Origin: Chrysophaeum taylorii
Lineage: Eukaryota; Sar; Pelagophyceae; Pelagomonadales; Pelagomonadaceae
NCBI GenBank assembly: GCA_029834535.1
Contig: JAQMWT010000119.1
Location: 62,001-126,000, forward strand
Direction of reading: 5' to 3'
Length of the DNA stretch: 64,000 bases
The notes beneath the pieces were generated by a model. It was not told the DNA's origin. It did not search any database and saw only the letters and a list, made by a program, of their open reading frames with translations. Shown here piece after piece: positions 19,850 to 32,783 of the stretch (positions are counted from its first letter, which is position 1; each line of letters begins with the position of its first letter). The translations under genes were made by a program, and so were the position numbers.

Positions 19850-20772
19850 GGTTATGGGCCCAGATGCGTAGGTGTGTCAGCCCAACTGTGTTGTACGTTT
19901 AAATCGAATGATCAATTTACGCCTGATCACGAGTACAATGCGACAATGTGTTTGGCGGTGGTCTACTGTACATATTTGTTGTGTGACGGTATGTGCCCAC
20001 CAGTTAAATTGGTTTGTGACCGAGTTGGTTCGGTCACTGGCCACATGCACTCGCATAACCAATAAAATAAAAATTTTTCCTATACAAGCCGCGGAAACTT
20101 GTACGGGGCTTTACTTCCATTCCCCAACAAAAGACTGATTGCTCGAGAACTAATCCATTCTTCAGTCTCAAGTCACCTTGTTTTAAATAGCATGTTGATT
20201 TGTTTGGTCTTGTCAATAAGCCCACGTTTAAAATAGCGTACTGTACATAGAACCCGCACTTGAGAAACCCTTCATTCTTATGTGTCGAATCTGTCTATCA
20301 ATCCTCTAACCTATCCCTTAATAGGTCGCAATCATGTCAAAACAAAAAACAGTATCTACCACGGATATCTACAAACAAGAACAAATCCTTGATAAAATTA
20401 ACGCAGGATTGCGTTTCCAAGATAATTCAACCAAGGTGAACTTGCAAATTGAAGCGCTTCGAAGGCATATGACAAGTCCATATGTGGACGCGTTATTCTG
20501 CTTCGATTCATATGGAGCTTACACCCGGAATGCTCCGGAATATAATCAAATCCTTGAACAAGAAGTTGATATCATTTTCGCTCAATGGAAAGCTGAACAA
20601 ATTAATGATTTAAACTTACCTGATGAAGATGCCCTGCCTGACCATCTTAAAACTTGGCACGTCAACTCGTCGCATCAATTATCAGTTGATGTCCGTAATA
20701 AACTTGAACGACTTTACTACCAAGAGTCGTACAACATTATTCGTCCCGAATTAAATGAGGATGTTAAACATA

Positions 20773-21058
20773 CCGGCGTAGGTTGGCACGTATTCGCCTC
20801 TCGGGCGGGCCGGTTGGCAGCCGGAACGTTCGCAGTGGGACGGGGTATGGCCGGGGGGCGCAGACGGAAGGTTATCGACGAGTTGGTTGTCAGTCACATC
20901 GCGGTCTCCTCGTCGCATGGCGACAAGCTTGATGATCACTCTCCGCCGACCCACCTTTCGGCGCCCCTCGTCTACAGGCCCGTGATTCCGGACTGGCTCC
21001 TGTCGGTCCGGCCTGGCTCCCATGCTCGGGAGAGGTCCGAAGTTAGTTAGTTAGTTAG
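20773..21058 (-). mobile_element. Fragment of TTAA-type foldback element
   Basis: This 286-bp piece matches the left half of the complete element at 32784-33522 and the units near 41409-41700, in inverse orientation. It ends in the GTTAGTTAGTTAG terminus and is truncated at the other side. It interrupts the gag-position frame, whose GC content is clearly lower. Confidence 0.7.
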
Positions 21059-23411
21059 TAAATTGCAGGAAGCGAATCCCAATCCTTCCACCGACTCTAA
21101 AATGGTACAGGAGGAAATGAAAAGCTTATTGAGTACCCTTTGGACAACCGCTTCTCAAGCTTCGACACAGTCCTTAGATCCTGATGAAGCCACCCAAGTT
21201 CATCTCTACGTATCTCGAGTTGATGCTATGTCCAATACAATATCGAACCTCTTGGAAGCCGATAAGGAATCTCTTGTTTCAGAAGAAAAGTATCAAACTG
21301 AAACATCTGCTCCTGAAGCGTCCCCCAGTGATGCGGAGCAGAAGGGGACTGCTGATACAGAGAAAATGTTCCACACTTTCCTGTCCATTAAAGATGATGA
21401 AATCGATAACATCCCGCAACCGCTATTGCAGCACATAAACGCTAAAGCTCAGAATGCTATTGTTCGTCGTCAAGCTCGGGAAACTTCTTCGCACTCTGAG
21501 CTCCCCAGTAATTTAACCAACGAAGATGGTACAGATCCCCCTGTGTTGCTACCAAAATTAAATACTGGTTTTACACTCGTCGTTGTGCCTTCCGAACAAA
21601 CGCAATGTTTCATGACACAGTACGTGTTTGGTCAAAGCTCAACACATGCCTGTTATGCAACAATGCTTAAACTGTACAACGAGTGCAATTTGCCGCTAAT
21701 GACTGCGCCAGGATATGCTGACACATGTGCTTCTCAAAATGCAATTAACTTTTAACGTTATGCTGATCCTATCCACATCGTCAAGCTACCCGAGTCGTTA
21801 TCACCTGCTATCCAGACTGCTACGGATACGCAGAGAATCACACATGCTATGATTATAAGGACCGTCATTCCTGCTCTGCCAAAGCATCCAAATGTGGGAT
21901 ATGTAAAGCTAGACGTTGCGCTTTTTCGACCCAAGCAAAACGACCATAACGATCCCGATCTGCACATCATCAGTATGACTCAATGGGGAGAAGAGAAACT
22001 TGGTATACACCTTTATGGAGTTGAATTTAAAGGACAATCATCTATCCAGAGTAAAATTGATAAAATTGATGATAATGTCAAGATTACTTTGTTTAGACTC
22101 AGTAACCTGTTGCCAACTCTACCAGTTTACTCGCTACAACAAGCAAAAGCGCGTAAAATGGAGCTTCGCTCACTACAGTTCAGACTATGTGCTTTTAATG
22201 AACAACGCGAAATGCTCAAACTATATTCCACCCTCATGGAACGAGCAATTTACGTCCCATGGCTTAAAACCATCCTGGTGTCAATGCATTCGCAGCTGCC
22301 TTACATACGCAAGCATTTCCCACCTCCTGTATGACGCAAGGTTACAACACGTTTGCTCCACACAGTAACTTCATCTCCTAGCCCACGAATACCTACAGTA
22401 GCTTTACTTTGCTCTGGGATGTCCACTCCTGCATTCTTGGCTTGCGCTTCTAAATGACTTGCAAATCAACATCAACGTTAAAGTTCTTGTTGAGAGCGAC
22501 GACAATATCACGCACATGCTACGAAGACGTTTTGGTAATTCCATCGAAGTTTTCCTATCCTTACCTAAGTTTTTGACATATCTCCATCGAGCATCGGACG
22601 CTGAACGCGCACGATATTACACCGATATAGTGGAACTGACATCACCATGCACAAATCGCAACATAGTCAATGGGAGATCCATTTCCACCTTCGAGCGTGA
22701 TATGGATGTTTCCTTGTTTCCAAGTGCTCTAAGTGTACTTGAGCTTTTAAAGCCGCTTGTTCTCTTCATGGAAATGACCCCACCACACTCCGCATCATAC
22801 GAAGATCATATACGAGTTGCCAATCTCATCTTCTCAACGATGCACTATACGGTGGACATATGTGACCGATTTCCATGCTATTTATGTGGAGATTATCAAG
22901 CCAGAGAAAGATGGATCCTCGTCGCACGCAAATATAACACCGGCCCTCTTGATCTGCGTTCATGGCCTAATAAACGAGTCACTTCCTTTCTGGATATTCA
23001 GACCACGCTAACTCCATCAGTCGCAAGTTAATAGTCGCCGAACCTTGGACACAGGTCTTTCCTGACATACCATTTGTGTCCACACCTAAAACCTACAATG
23101 TTTTCAGTCGTACAGGATCCGTGCGCTTAACTGTGACTGAGCTTGAAACCTTAACTATGCTGTTCCTTCGTCTGCACTCTAATAAAACAGTCGAACATCC
23201 CAGTCAAGATGATATGGAGGGCATTTCTAACTTTCCCCTGGGATTCTTGACTAATTCAAGAAAACCAATTGCTTGCATGAGATCCCCTATTGAACTCAAA
23301 GCATTTGTGCTCCTCTATAATATTATGGGACGATTATTCCCTAAATCCATCACATTACCTGTGTCCTTTCGTATTACAACTATCGAATCTAACCAACCAT
23401 CTCACAGATCC

Positions 23412-24477
23412 TTACTACTAATCGACAGACGTTTGTCTGTTTGTTTGTTTGTCTTTAAATGTCGACTGCTAAGAGGGGGGTGTGTGTGGTGAGCATGAAG
23501 GATGTGGGTGGGTTTGTGGGGTTAGTTTGTTTGTCCCATTTAGGGTAAGGATCAGATAGGCCCGCGAGCCAGCCATTGATCCTCCAAGCCGTCTACGGCG
23601 ACCTTGCAGACTGTTTCCACGACCCGCGACGGCTCTTTCAGCGCGCCATTCTCACGCCCCGTCGAAACGATGTTGTCGATGCTGACAACGCGCGCATCGC
23701 CGCGGCCTTTTTTTCCTGGAGACGAGGCGTCGGAGTTCTTTTCAGCCGACTAGGTTGGGTCAGAAGACGACGCCTCGCTCTTTAAAGTCGAGTTTTCAAC
23801 TCCCTGACAACCAACGGCATGCTGACTTTGATCGCGAGCTTAAAGTCTTCGCAACCTCGACCCGTCGCACGGCCACTGCAACGGTACCAGATACGTGATC
23901 GATCGTGTCGTGTCACCGAGGCTCCTCCAACCTGTATCCCTTAAGGCCCGCCGACGCCAAACGATCAACAAGAGCCAGGGCCAGACGCCCCGCGAGGTCG
24001 GCGTCCTCTTGCCCCCAAGCCCGTCTTCTGTCACGTCCAGCTCTACGTGGCTCTCTGTCGATCGGCAGCCCCGAGAATATGCTCTTCTGAGTCGACGACT
24101 CCACCCTACCCCACACGCGCTGCGCAATACTGATAAGCCCCCTCCCGGCGTCTACACGCGCACTGTAGGTGAACTTACTGGGACCAGGTGAACTTACTGG
24201 AACCAGGTGGACTTACGGAGGTTAGAGATTGGGACTAGGTGAAATTAGTGACCAGGCGAACTTACTGGGACCAAGTGAACTTACTGGGTTTTTTAGAGTA
24301 AACTCAAAGGTTAGCGGCGTGTGCGGATCAAAGCAGCTTAGATTGGCGAGGGTGAGAGGGACGAGTTAAAAGGAGAGGGGTGAGTGGATGTGAGCACGAG
24401 TGGGCTTACGCCGAACTTACTGGGGTTAGAGATTGGGACTAGGTGAACTTACTGGCGAACTTACTGGCCTGCACTTG
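23412..24477 (+). mobile_element. Helitron-like element, copy 1
   Basis: It begins TTACTACTAATCGACAG and ends CCTGCACTTG, inserted without target duplication: removing it joins AGATCC to TTATTC and keeps the copia frame. Order inside: a TTTG/TCTG microsatellite, a conserved 5' block (TGTCGACTGCTAAGAG), then remnants of the C-terminus of a Pif1-type Helitron helicase (~23570-24160; [37 protein letters not shown]), then tandem GGTGAACTTACTGG minisatellite units. It lacks the antisense RT. The helicase is frameshifted. Confidence 0.8.
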
Positions 24478-25282
24478 TTATTCTTAAATAAATCCTCTAC
24501 TTCATCCATCATTTACATCACTGGTGGAAGACATACGGGCGGAGACATAACAGTTTCTAACTCTTCTTCTAATACCAGGCACACATAAATGCTTTTGGCG
24601 AAACCTACGCCCTTTTAACACACGATGCCGGAATCGATAAGACTGCTTCTCTCGAACCAGTAACCGGTTTTCTTTGGCTTTGCCAAGCATACCATCATAA
24701 TGAAAATCAAGACACACGTCCTCTAGTACAAGCACTGGTTTCATATACTTCTCCTGTATTTCACGATTCTTTTGTCTTCTACCCTCAGGAAAATCGTCTT
24801 GAATTTATCGACAAAATATTTGCTTTAAGTGACATGCATTTGTCCCAAAGCAGATATTTGGGCTTTATAACATCAAGCGATAGGAAGATGGGTGCCAAAG
24901 TTCACTCTATATATACTCCCACTCCTACCATTCGTGGATTTGCTAATATGCTCGTGTACGATCCACGACTCGATCGCATCCGACACTACTCAACTCGCGA
25001 ATTGGCACGCGCCAATAACTTCACAGCGTACCAAATCAATTTTCTTTTGTCTTTGTCTCCTGACCTATGCGGTGATATCATCGCAAATGCTATTCCAGCT
25101 GGAACATATCATCTTAACTACTAATCGACAGATGTTTGTTTGTTTGTTTGTCTGTCTCTGTCTGTCTGTCTTTAAATGTCGACTGCTAAGAGGGGGGGGT
25201 GTGTGTGGGGAGCATGAAGGATGTGGGTGGGTTTGTGGGGTATGAAGGATGTGCTTGACGGGCGGAGATAAGTACGCGGGAC

Positions 25283-27954
25283 CTAGTCGGGGTCATCGCC
25301 GAGGCGTGTTCCAGGCGAAGAGAGGACGGGCCCCGCCCTTAGGTCGTACGCATGCTGCCGCCGGACGTATGTGCGACGAAGGGTGACGTCCTGCTGGGAT
25401 CGGGCGGCCTGGGCGGGGTTCCCCGAGGCGGCGACATGGGTGAGGGCGGTGAGGGCACAGCGAGCCCGGCCTAATGCGTTGGCGATCCCCCACTCACGGT
25501 AGATGCGGCGAGTTTGGGCCGCCTTTGCCTCGGTGAAGTTGGCGCAGCCGCTTGTCACCCAGGTTCGCGCAGCGATGCGCTCTGCGCATGTTTGGGCGAG
25601 AGCGTGGCACGCCGCGCTGGCCTCACCGAAGGCACCAAAGACGAGGCCGGCGACGGTGCCGTAGCTACGTAGCCGCTGTTCGACAGGGCCCAAGAAGCCA
25701 GGCGGTGGTGCTGTACCCGGCTGGGGGATGATGGCGTCGATGCCGCGGGCGTGAGCGAGGTATTCGGAGTGGACTTGCGCTGCGCGCCGATCGACAGGCG
25801 ACGGGTGGGAGGGATGGAGGGCGTGGGCGGTGTACAACGAACCCCAAGCGAGGGTTTTGATGTCGTAGAGTTGCTCCTTGTTGTCGAGCGTGGTGAGGAT
25901 GTCTGGGACGACTTGACGTCGGGCGAGATTGCCTCGGTACCGGCCGTAGAGGCGCGTGCGAATGGTAGGGGCGACGACGTCAGCAAAGATGCCGAAAACC
26001 TCGGACAGGGCTGGGATGCCGGCCTCTTTGACGCTGCCGTGGACGCAGTCGAGCTGGCCGTCATGCCAGGTGGTCCGCGCTCCTCCGCGGTTGACAAGGT
26101 TGGCCTGCGTGAGAAGCACCTTGCCGTGAGCGTCGAGAACGACGTCAGTGCCCAGAATGCGAGTGCCCACGAGGCCCAAACAAGCTGGAGAGGGGTAGCC
26201 AAAGTACTGGGCACACATCTCAGCCCAGCAGCGGTTGGGGATTTGAAGGCCAGAGCTGGGCCACGAGCTGATGAACGTGGTCGAGAAGCGATCCCATGAG
26301 GACGCCGCTACTCGAAGTGCTTCGGTGATGGGAAGGGTGGCCGCAAGGCGCTGGAGTGCAGTGGCCCGAGCTGTCTCGCGCTGGGAGGTTAGAGCACGCT
26401 GGAGTTGGGGTATGAGCACGGGTGTCGAGATGGTGGGGTCGACGAGGACGCCCATGGAGACGAATTCGTGGGAGAGAGGACCGTCGACGAGATGAACGTT
26501 GGCGGGGTCGCCGGAACCAGCGCCGCCGTGGGAAGCCAGCGTGGTACGGAGATCAGCCCGAAGTCCGTCCCACGCAGTCTCGAGTGCCCGCCCCAGGCGG
26601 CAACCGGATGCGAGGAGGTGGTGCCAACGGTGCAACTCGTTACCTGTGCGAAAAGAAGTGGCACCCAGGACCGAGGCGAGGCGGGGAGGTAGCCAGGGAC
26701 CTCCAAGGCACCCGTAGGATCGCGAAGGTCGACGAGGTGTGGGAGGGCCTGGGCCGCCGTGCCAACAAAGGCGGCGGGGCTGAGGTCGGCGCAGGAGCGA
26801 ATGCCGCCACCCCCACTTCGAGCAGGAAGACGGAGGCGTTGGAGGACGATGCCGGTGGAGTCAAAAACCTGACGCGGATCTGCGCCAAGTGCTGTGGCGA
26901 CGAAGCTGAGGACGGCAACGTCGAAGCGGCGGAGCGCGCTCAAGGCATTGGTGGGGTAGCAGTGTTGCGCGATGTAGTCCATGCGCGGGGCGATGCAGTA
27001 GCGGCCCAACGAGTACATGCAGTGGAGGGAGACGTTCTGGAGCTTGGTGCGAATACGGCTCATGTAGCTCACCTGAGCGTCAACCTCGCGTTGCAAGGTA
27101 GCTTCGACATAGGCATCTCCGGCGTGGCCGGGGAGCCGATGGGCACACCGTAGATTACGAGGCCGTCGGCGACAACGGGGATACCAGCAAGAGTACGCGT
27201 GCCGTCAGGCGCAACTTGGACGTGGTCGTGAACATCGGGGTGGTCGAGAAGCCCCATGCCAAGTGCCGGACAGAACGCCACGCACTTGTCGAGGCGGAGC
27301 TCCTCGCCGCTAGCTTGGATGTCGCGGGCGTACTGCAGGAGGGCGTCGACAACCTCACGAGGGGAACCAGAGATGACGCCGTCGTCCATGCCAAATCGGG
27401 CGTAGCCGGCACATGAACGTAAGCGGGTGTCAAGGGCCTGAGCGGCGTCATGCGTTGCCAGACAGTACGCCGGTGGATAGGTGGGGTCGCCTTGCTGGCC
27501 GCCTTCTTGAGAGTCGAAGGGGGCGCGATCGAGGCCGGTGGGGCCGTGGAGGGCCACCCAGGATGCCGGCCGCAATTGCTTGAACATAAAGTGGCCAAAG
27601 GCACGCAGCTTAGCGTTGGCGTGGTTTGCGAGTTTGTCCACGACGGTTCGGCGCTTGAGCTCGTTGAAGGCGTTGCGTTTGTCCAGCTTGATGATGACCT
27701 GGTCGGGGTACTGCTCCGCGTGGGTGCGGACGCCAAAGACGAGGCGCGAGGGGCCGCCCTTGACCCCGACGGCAACGTTGATCGGGTACAGTGCCTCAGA
27801 GAGCTCGGAGTGGAGGCTACGCACAAGGCACCGTCCAGTGGCACGGCGGCGGACGGTGCCAATGCCGATAGGTCGAACGTCAGGTGCTTGGTTAGCGTCA
27901 GCGGCGCGTCGTTTTACCAACGGAATGAGGGTTACCGTGGTGGTGATGAAGTCC
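25283..27954 (-). pseudogene. Reverse transcriptase core and PD-DxK endonuclease (early-branching non-LTR type), frameshifted
   Basis: Minus-strand coding in three frames with shifts near 27080 and 26600. The first part has RT motifs: DVRPIGIGTVRRRATGR, VIIKLDKRNAFN, EGGQQGDP and the catalytic ARFGMDDGV, then LDKCVAFCP and IYGVPIGS. The last part has VPDIL followed 14 residues later by YDIKTLAWG, a PD-(D/E)xK pattern matching the C-terminal restriction-like endonuclease of CRE/R2/NeSL-type non-LTR elements. The stop at 25283 is shared by the truncated copies at 31356 and 53722, so this gene is a fixed part of the Helitron-like family, antisense to the helicase. Its N-terminal continuation is at 29018-30190. 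Confidence 0.75.
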
Positions 27955-29017
27955 TAACTACTAATCGACAGATGTTTGTCTGTCTGTCTGTTTGTTTGTT
28001 TGTCTGTCTGTTTGTCCCTCGATTTAGGGTAAGGATCATGTAGGCGCGAGAGTAAGCATCAGGTAGGCGCGAGAGCCAGAAAGTGATCCTCCAAGCCGTC
28101 TACGGCGACCTCGCAGACTATTTCCACGACCCGCGGCGGCTCTTTCAGCGCGCCATTCTCACGCCCCGTCGAAACGATGTTGTCGATGCGGACAACGCGC
28201 GCATGACCGCGGCCTTTTTTTCCCGGAGACGAGGCGTCGGAGTTCTTTTCGGCTGACTAGGCTGGGTCGGAAGACGACGCCTCGCTCTTTACAGTAGAGT
28301 TTTCAACTCCCTGACAACCAACGGCATGCTGACTTTGATCGCGAGCTTAATGTCTTCGCAACCTCGACCCGTCGCACGGCCACTGCAACGGTACCAGATA
28401 CATGATCGATCGTGTCGTTGTCACCGAGGCTCCTCCAACCTGTATCCCGTAAGGCCCGCCGACGCCAAACGATCACCAAGAGCCAGGGCCAGACGCCCCG
28501 CGAGGTCGGCGTCCTCTTTCCCAAGCCCGTCTTCTGCCACGTCCAGCTCTACGTGGCTCTCTGTCGATCGGCAACCCCGAGGATATCCTCTTCTGAGTCG
28601 ACGACTCCACCCTACCCCACACGTGCTGCGCAATACCGATAAGCCCCCTCCCGGCGTCTACACGCGCACTGTAGGTGAACTTACTGGGACCAGGTGAACT
28701 TACTGGGGTTTGAGATTGGGACTAGGTGAACTAAGTGACCAGGTGAACTTACTGGGACCAAGTGAACTTACTGGGGTTTTTAGAGTGAACGCAAGGGCTA
28801 GCGGCGTGTACGGATCAAAGCAGCTTAGATTGGCGGAGGTGAGAGCGACGAGCTCGAAGGAGAGTGGGGTGAGTGGATGTGAGCACGAGTGGGCTTACGC
28901 CGAACTTACTGGGGTTAGAGATTGGGACTAGGTGAACTTACTGGGACCAGGTGAACTTACTGGGGTTAGAGATTGGGACCAGGTGAACTTACTGGCGAAC
29001 TTACTGGCCTGCACTTG
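27955..29017 (+). mobile_element. Helitron-like element, copy 3, nested in copy 2
   Basis: TAACTACTAATCGACAG at 27955 to CCTGCACTTG at 29017. It splits the antisense RT gene between ALPDWYY and DFITTTVTLIPLVKRR. It carries a helicase remnant (~28086-28680) and minisatellite but no RT, so it is a short derivative. Confidence 0.8.
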
Positions 29018-30190
29018 TAATACCAGTCAGGAAGAGCTCCACGAACGAACAAGGTCTCAAGGTTGTCGATTTTGTCCATCGCCGAGCGTGCCTTGACGTT
29101 GCTCGGGAAGGGCTGGGCGAAAACGGAGAGGAATTCATTGCGGCACTGGTCGGGGCCCACACCAGCCTTCGGCCGGAGCGTGCGGTAAGTTTCACGCAGG
29201 GCGACCGAGAGTGTGGCGAGCCCTTGCGGGTGGTTGGGGAAAGTGTGAAGGTCCTCCTTGCGAGCAGGATGTTTGGACACGAGTTGGCGCATGACGTCTG
29301 GGTGGCATGGGTCGGCGATGCCCAGGCTGGTGAGAATACGGCACGCCCGAGAGAGGTCGCCAGATTCAGCGAGTCGCAATGCACGAAGTGCGTCCGCGTC
29401 ATCGTCGGGGGCCGCCCGTGAGCGTACATGGGAGCGCACGCGAGTCACGTCGTGGAGGTAGCCGTCAATGAGGAGGTCGTAACGCCCTGCGGCGAAGGCT
29501 GTAAAGCGGTCAGTGAGCACGTCGGGCCGACGGGCGCCGCCTCGTGGTGCTCGCCGAAGAAGTAGGCTGTGAAGGCTCATGTACCAAAGGAGGGCACGGT
29601 CACGAGCGTTATCGGAAGTGGCGTCTTCAAACCATGAACACACCTCGGCCATTGCGCTCGCCCATGCCTCGCGGAATTGGGCGGGAATGGTGCGAATGCA
29701 AGAGCACGGCGATATAATGAGGTCTTTGATGGAGACCTCGTCGATCGCAGAGCGCAAATCGCTCAGGTCACGTGGACGGCGTGTCGGGAGGGAGGGGGCT
29801 GGCCCGGTTGACGTAGGGTGGGCGGGGGCAACAGACGGTGGCGCCGAATGTGACCGAGGCCCAATGGGAGAAATGCCAGGAGACGCGCTCGTGGGGGCTG
29901 CAGCCGTGACAGGGGTGTTGCGGTGGCTGGTGGCAGGGGCAGGGGCGCGGCGGTTGCCGGCGGCAGCGGCGGGAGTGGAGGAGGTGCTAGTAGTGGGGGT
30001 GGTCCGGGTGCCAGCGGCAGGGGTGTGGCGGCTGGCTGTGGCATTCGCAGTGCGGTTGCCAGACGCAGTGGTGCGGCGGTTGCCAGCGGGAGGGGTGGTA
30101 GGGGTGTTGCGGGTGCCAGTGGATCGCGTGCGGGAGCCAATGTGGGAGAGGCGGGCGGCACGGGCAGCTTGAGCAGCGTGGGCGGCAGCG
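29018..30190 (-). pseudogene. N-terminal part of the antisense reverse transcriptase
   Basis: Open minus-strand frame from a Pro/Ala-rich region (30161-29763) into DLSDLRSAIDEVSIKDL and on to PKAGVGPDQCRNEFLSVF and FVRGALPDWYY. The last parts are the usual lead-in to the RT palm, including the PDGxxxE-like position. After removing copy 3 the protein continues at 27954. The true start is not resolved. Confidence 0.55.
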
Positions 30191-31189
30191 CGATGGGCTC
30201 TGTCTGTCTGTCCCTCGATTTAGGGTAAGGATCATGTAGGCCCGAGAGTAAGGATCAGGTAGGCGCGAGAGCCAGACAGTGATCCTCCAAGCCGTCTACG
30301 GCGACCTCGCAGACTATTTCCACGACCCGCGGCGGCTCTTTCAGCGCGCCATTCTCACGCCCCGTCGAAACGATGTTGTCGATGCTGACAACGCGCGCAT
30401 GACCGCGGCCTTTTTTTCCCGGAGACAAGGCGTCGGAGTTCTTTTCGGCTGACTAGGTTGGGTCGGAAGACGACACCTCGCTCTTTACAGTCGAGTTTTC
30501 GACTCCCTGGCAACCAACGGGATGCTGACTTTGATCGCGAGCTTGAAGTCTTCGCAACCTTGACCCGTCGCACGGCCACTGCAACGGTACCAGATACATG
30601 ATCGATCGTGTCGTGTCACCGAGGCTCCTCCAAACTGTATCCCTTAAGGCCCGCCGACGCCAAACGATCAACAAGAGCCAGGGCCAGACGCCCCGCGAGG
30701 TCGGCGTCCTCTTGCCCAGGCCCGTCTTCTGTCACGTCCAGCTCTACGTGGCTCTCTGTCGATCGGCAACCCCGAGGATATGCTCTTCTGAGTCGACGAC
30801 TCCACCCTACCCCACACGTGCTGCGCAATACCGATAAGCCCCCTCCCGGCGTCTACACGCGCACTGTAAGTGAACTTACTGGGACCAGGTGAACTTACTG
30901 GGGTTTGAGATTGGGACTAGGTGAACTGAGTGACCAGGTGAACTTACTGGGACCAGGTGAACTTACTGGGGTTTTTAGAGTAAAGGGTTTTTAGAGTAAA
31001 CTCAAAGGTTGGCGGCGCGTGCGGATCAAAGCAGCTTGGATTGGCGGAGGCGAGAGCGACGAGCTCAAAGGAGTTGGTGTGAGCTAGGTGAACTTACTGA
31101 CCAGGTGAACTTATATGAAACTTACTGGAAACAGGTGAACTTACTGGGGTTAGAGATTGGGACTAGGTGAACTTACTGGCCTGCACTTG

Positions 31190-32599
31190 TAACTACTAAT
31201 CGACAGATGTTTGTTTGTGTGTTTGTCTGTCTCTGTCTGTCTGTCTTTAAATGTCGACTGCTAAGAGGGGGGTGTGTGTGGGGAGTATGAAGGATGTGGG
31301 TGGGTTTGTGGGGTATGAGGGATGTGCCTGACGGGCGGAGATAAGTACGCGGGACCTAGTCGGGGTCATCGCCGAGGCGTGGGGCAGGCGAAGAGAGGAC
31401 GGGCCCCGCCCGTAGGTCGTACGCATGCTGCCGCCGGACGTATGTGCGACGAAGGGTGACGTCCTGCTGGGATCGGGCGGCCTGGGCGGGGTTCCCCGAG
31501 GCGGCGACATGGGTGAGGGCGGTGAGGGCACAGCGACCCCGGCCTAATGCGTTGGCGATCCCCCACTCACGGTAGATGCGGCGAGTTTGGGCCGCCTTTG
31601 CCTGTCCCTCGATTTAGGGTAAGGATCAGGTAGGCGCGAGAGTAAGGATCAGGTAGGCCCGCGAGCCAGCCATTGATCCTCCAAGCCGTCTACGGCGACC
31701 TTGCAGACTGTTTCCACGACCCGCGGCGGCTCTTTCAGCGCGCCATTCTCACGCCCCGTCGAAACGATGTTGTCGATGCTGACAACGCGCGCATGACCGC
31801 GGCCTTTTTTTCCTGGAGACGAGGCGTCGGAGTTTTTTTCGGCCGACTAGGTTGGGTCAGAAGACGACGCCTCGCTCTTTAAAGTCGAGTTTTCAACTCC
31901 CTGACAACCAACGGCATGCTGACTTTGATCGCGAGCTTAAAGTCTTCGCAACCTCGACCCGTCGCACGGCCACTGCAACGGTACCAGATACATGATCGAT
32001 CGTGTCGTGTCACCGAGGCTCCTCCAACCTGTATCCCTTAAGGCCCGCCGACGCCAAACGATCAACAAGAGCCAGGGCCAGACGCCCCGCGAGGTCGGCG
32101 TCCTCTTGCCCAGGCCCGTCTTCTGTCACGTCCAGCTCTACGTGGCTCTCTGTCGATCGGCAACCCCGAGGATATGCTCTTCTGAGTCGACGACTCCACC
32201 CTACCCCACACGTGCTGCGCAATACCGATAAGCCCCCTCCCGGCGTCTACACGCGCACTGTAGGTGAACTTACTGGAACCAGGTGAACTTACTGGGGTTG
32301 AGATTGGGACTAGGTGAACTGAGTGACCAGGTGAACTTACTGGGACCAGGTGAACTTACTGGGGTTTTTAGAGTAAACTCAAGGGTTGGCGGCACGTGCG
32401 GGTCAAAGCAGCTTGGATTGGCGGGGGTGAGAGCGACGAGCTCAAAGGAGTGGGCGTGAGCACGAGTGGGTTTACGCCGAACTTACTGGGGTTAGAGATT
32501 TGGACTAGGTGAACTAACTGACCAGGTGAACTTACTGGGACAAGGTGAACTTACTGGGGTTAGAGATTGGGACTAGGTGAACTTACTGGCCTGCACTTG
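31190..32599 (+). mobile_element. Helitron-like element, copy 4, head-to-tail with copy 2
   Basis: It starts TAACTACTAATCGACAG in the base after copy 2 ends and terminates CCTGCACTTG at 32599. It retains the last ~247 bp of the antisense RT (31356-31602), joined by deletion to the helicase remnant (~31673-32265) and minisatellite. Removing copies 2-4 joins CATCT to TACAATT and keeps the copia frame. Confidence 0.8.
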
Positions 32600-32783
32600 T
32601 ACAATTTATAAACACGTGTGTCAGCTTGTTTACGACTTGCGTACATTAACACTATCACCATCGTTTGACCCTGATCACGCTCCTCTAACCAAAAACTATA
32701 GGTCAACCTTCTTTACAAATATATTCCCAGCAGATACATCTTTAACATTACACCAGAGTTCTATTACTATGTTCTACATTTAA

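Larger units (their letters stand above)
20334..25114 (+). pseudogene. Long N-terminal polyprotein (gag position) of the copia-like element, decayed
   Basis: The first ATG after the leader (20334, MSKQKTVSTTDIYKQEQ) opens a protein-like frame. It is broken by a foldback fragment (~20773-21058), in-frame stops (for example TAA at 21753), frameshifts near 22330 and 24580, and a Helitron-like insertion (23412-24477). Coding pieces are 20334-20772, 21060-23411 and 24478-25114. The frame resumes with QEANPNPSTDSK after the first and SHRSLFLNKSST after the second. Together they exceed 1200 residues, long for a copia gag. I see neither a CCHC zinc knuckle nor a DSG-type protease or an HHCC/DDE integrase. 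The coding continues beyond the next Helitron cluster at 32600. Confidence 0.6.
25115..31189 (+). mobile_element. Helitron-like element, copy 2 (longest), carrying an antisense reverse transcriptase
   Basis: 5' end TAACTACTAATCGACAG at 25115, 3' end CCTGCACTTG at 31189. After the microsatellite and the 5' block comes a minus-strand RT/endonuclease gene whose stop is at 25283 and whose N-terminal part reaches about 30190. That gene is itself split by copy 3 (27955-29017). The helicase remnant on the plus strand (~30280-30870: [55 protein letters not shown]) and the minisatellite follow. Only about 200 residues of helicase remain and no Rep/HUH nuclease is visible, so the copy is non-autonomous and decayed. 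Confidence 0.78.

Noticed and set aside
24168-24477. Regular GGTGAACTTACTGG repeats as a possible CRISPR array
   Set aside because: Spacers are not unique but part of a repeated unit, the array recurs at every Helitron 3' end, and the DNA is eukaryotic.
30208-30232. TTTAGGGTAAGG as telomeric repeat
   Set aside because: A single TTTAGGG occurs at the same internal place in each Helitron-like copy; there is no tandem telomeric run.
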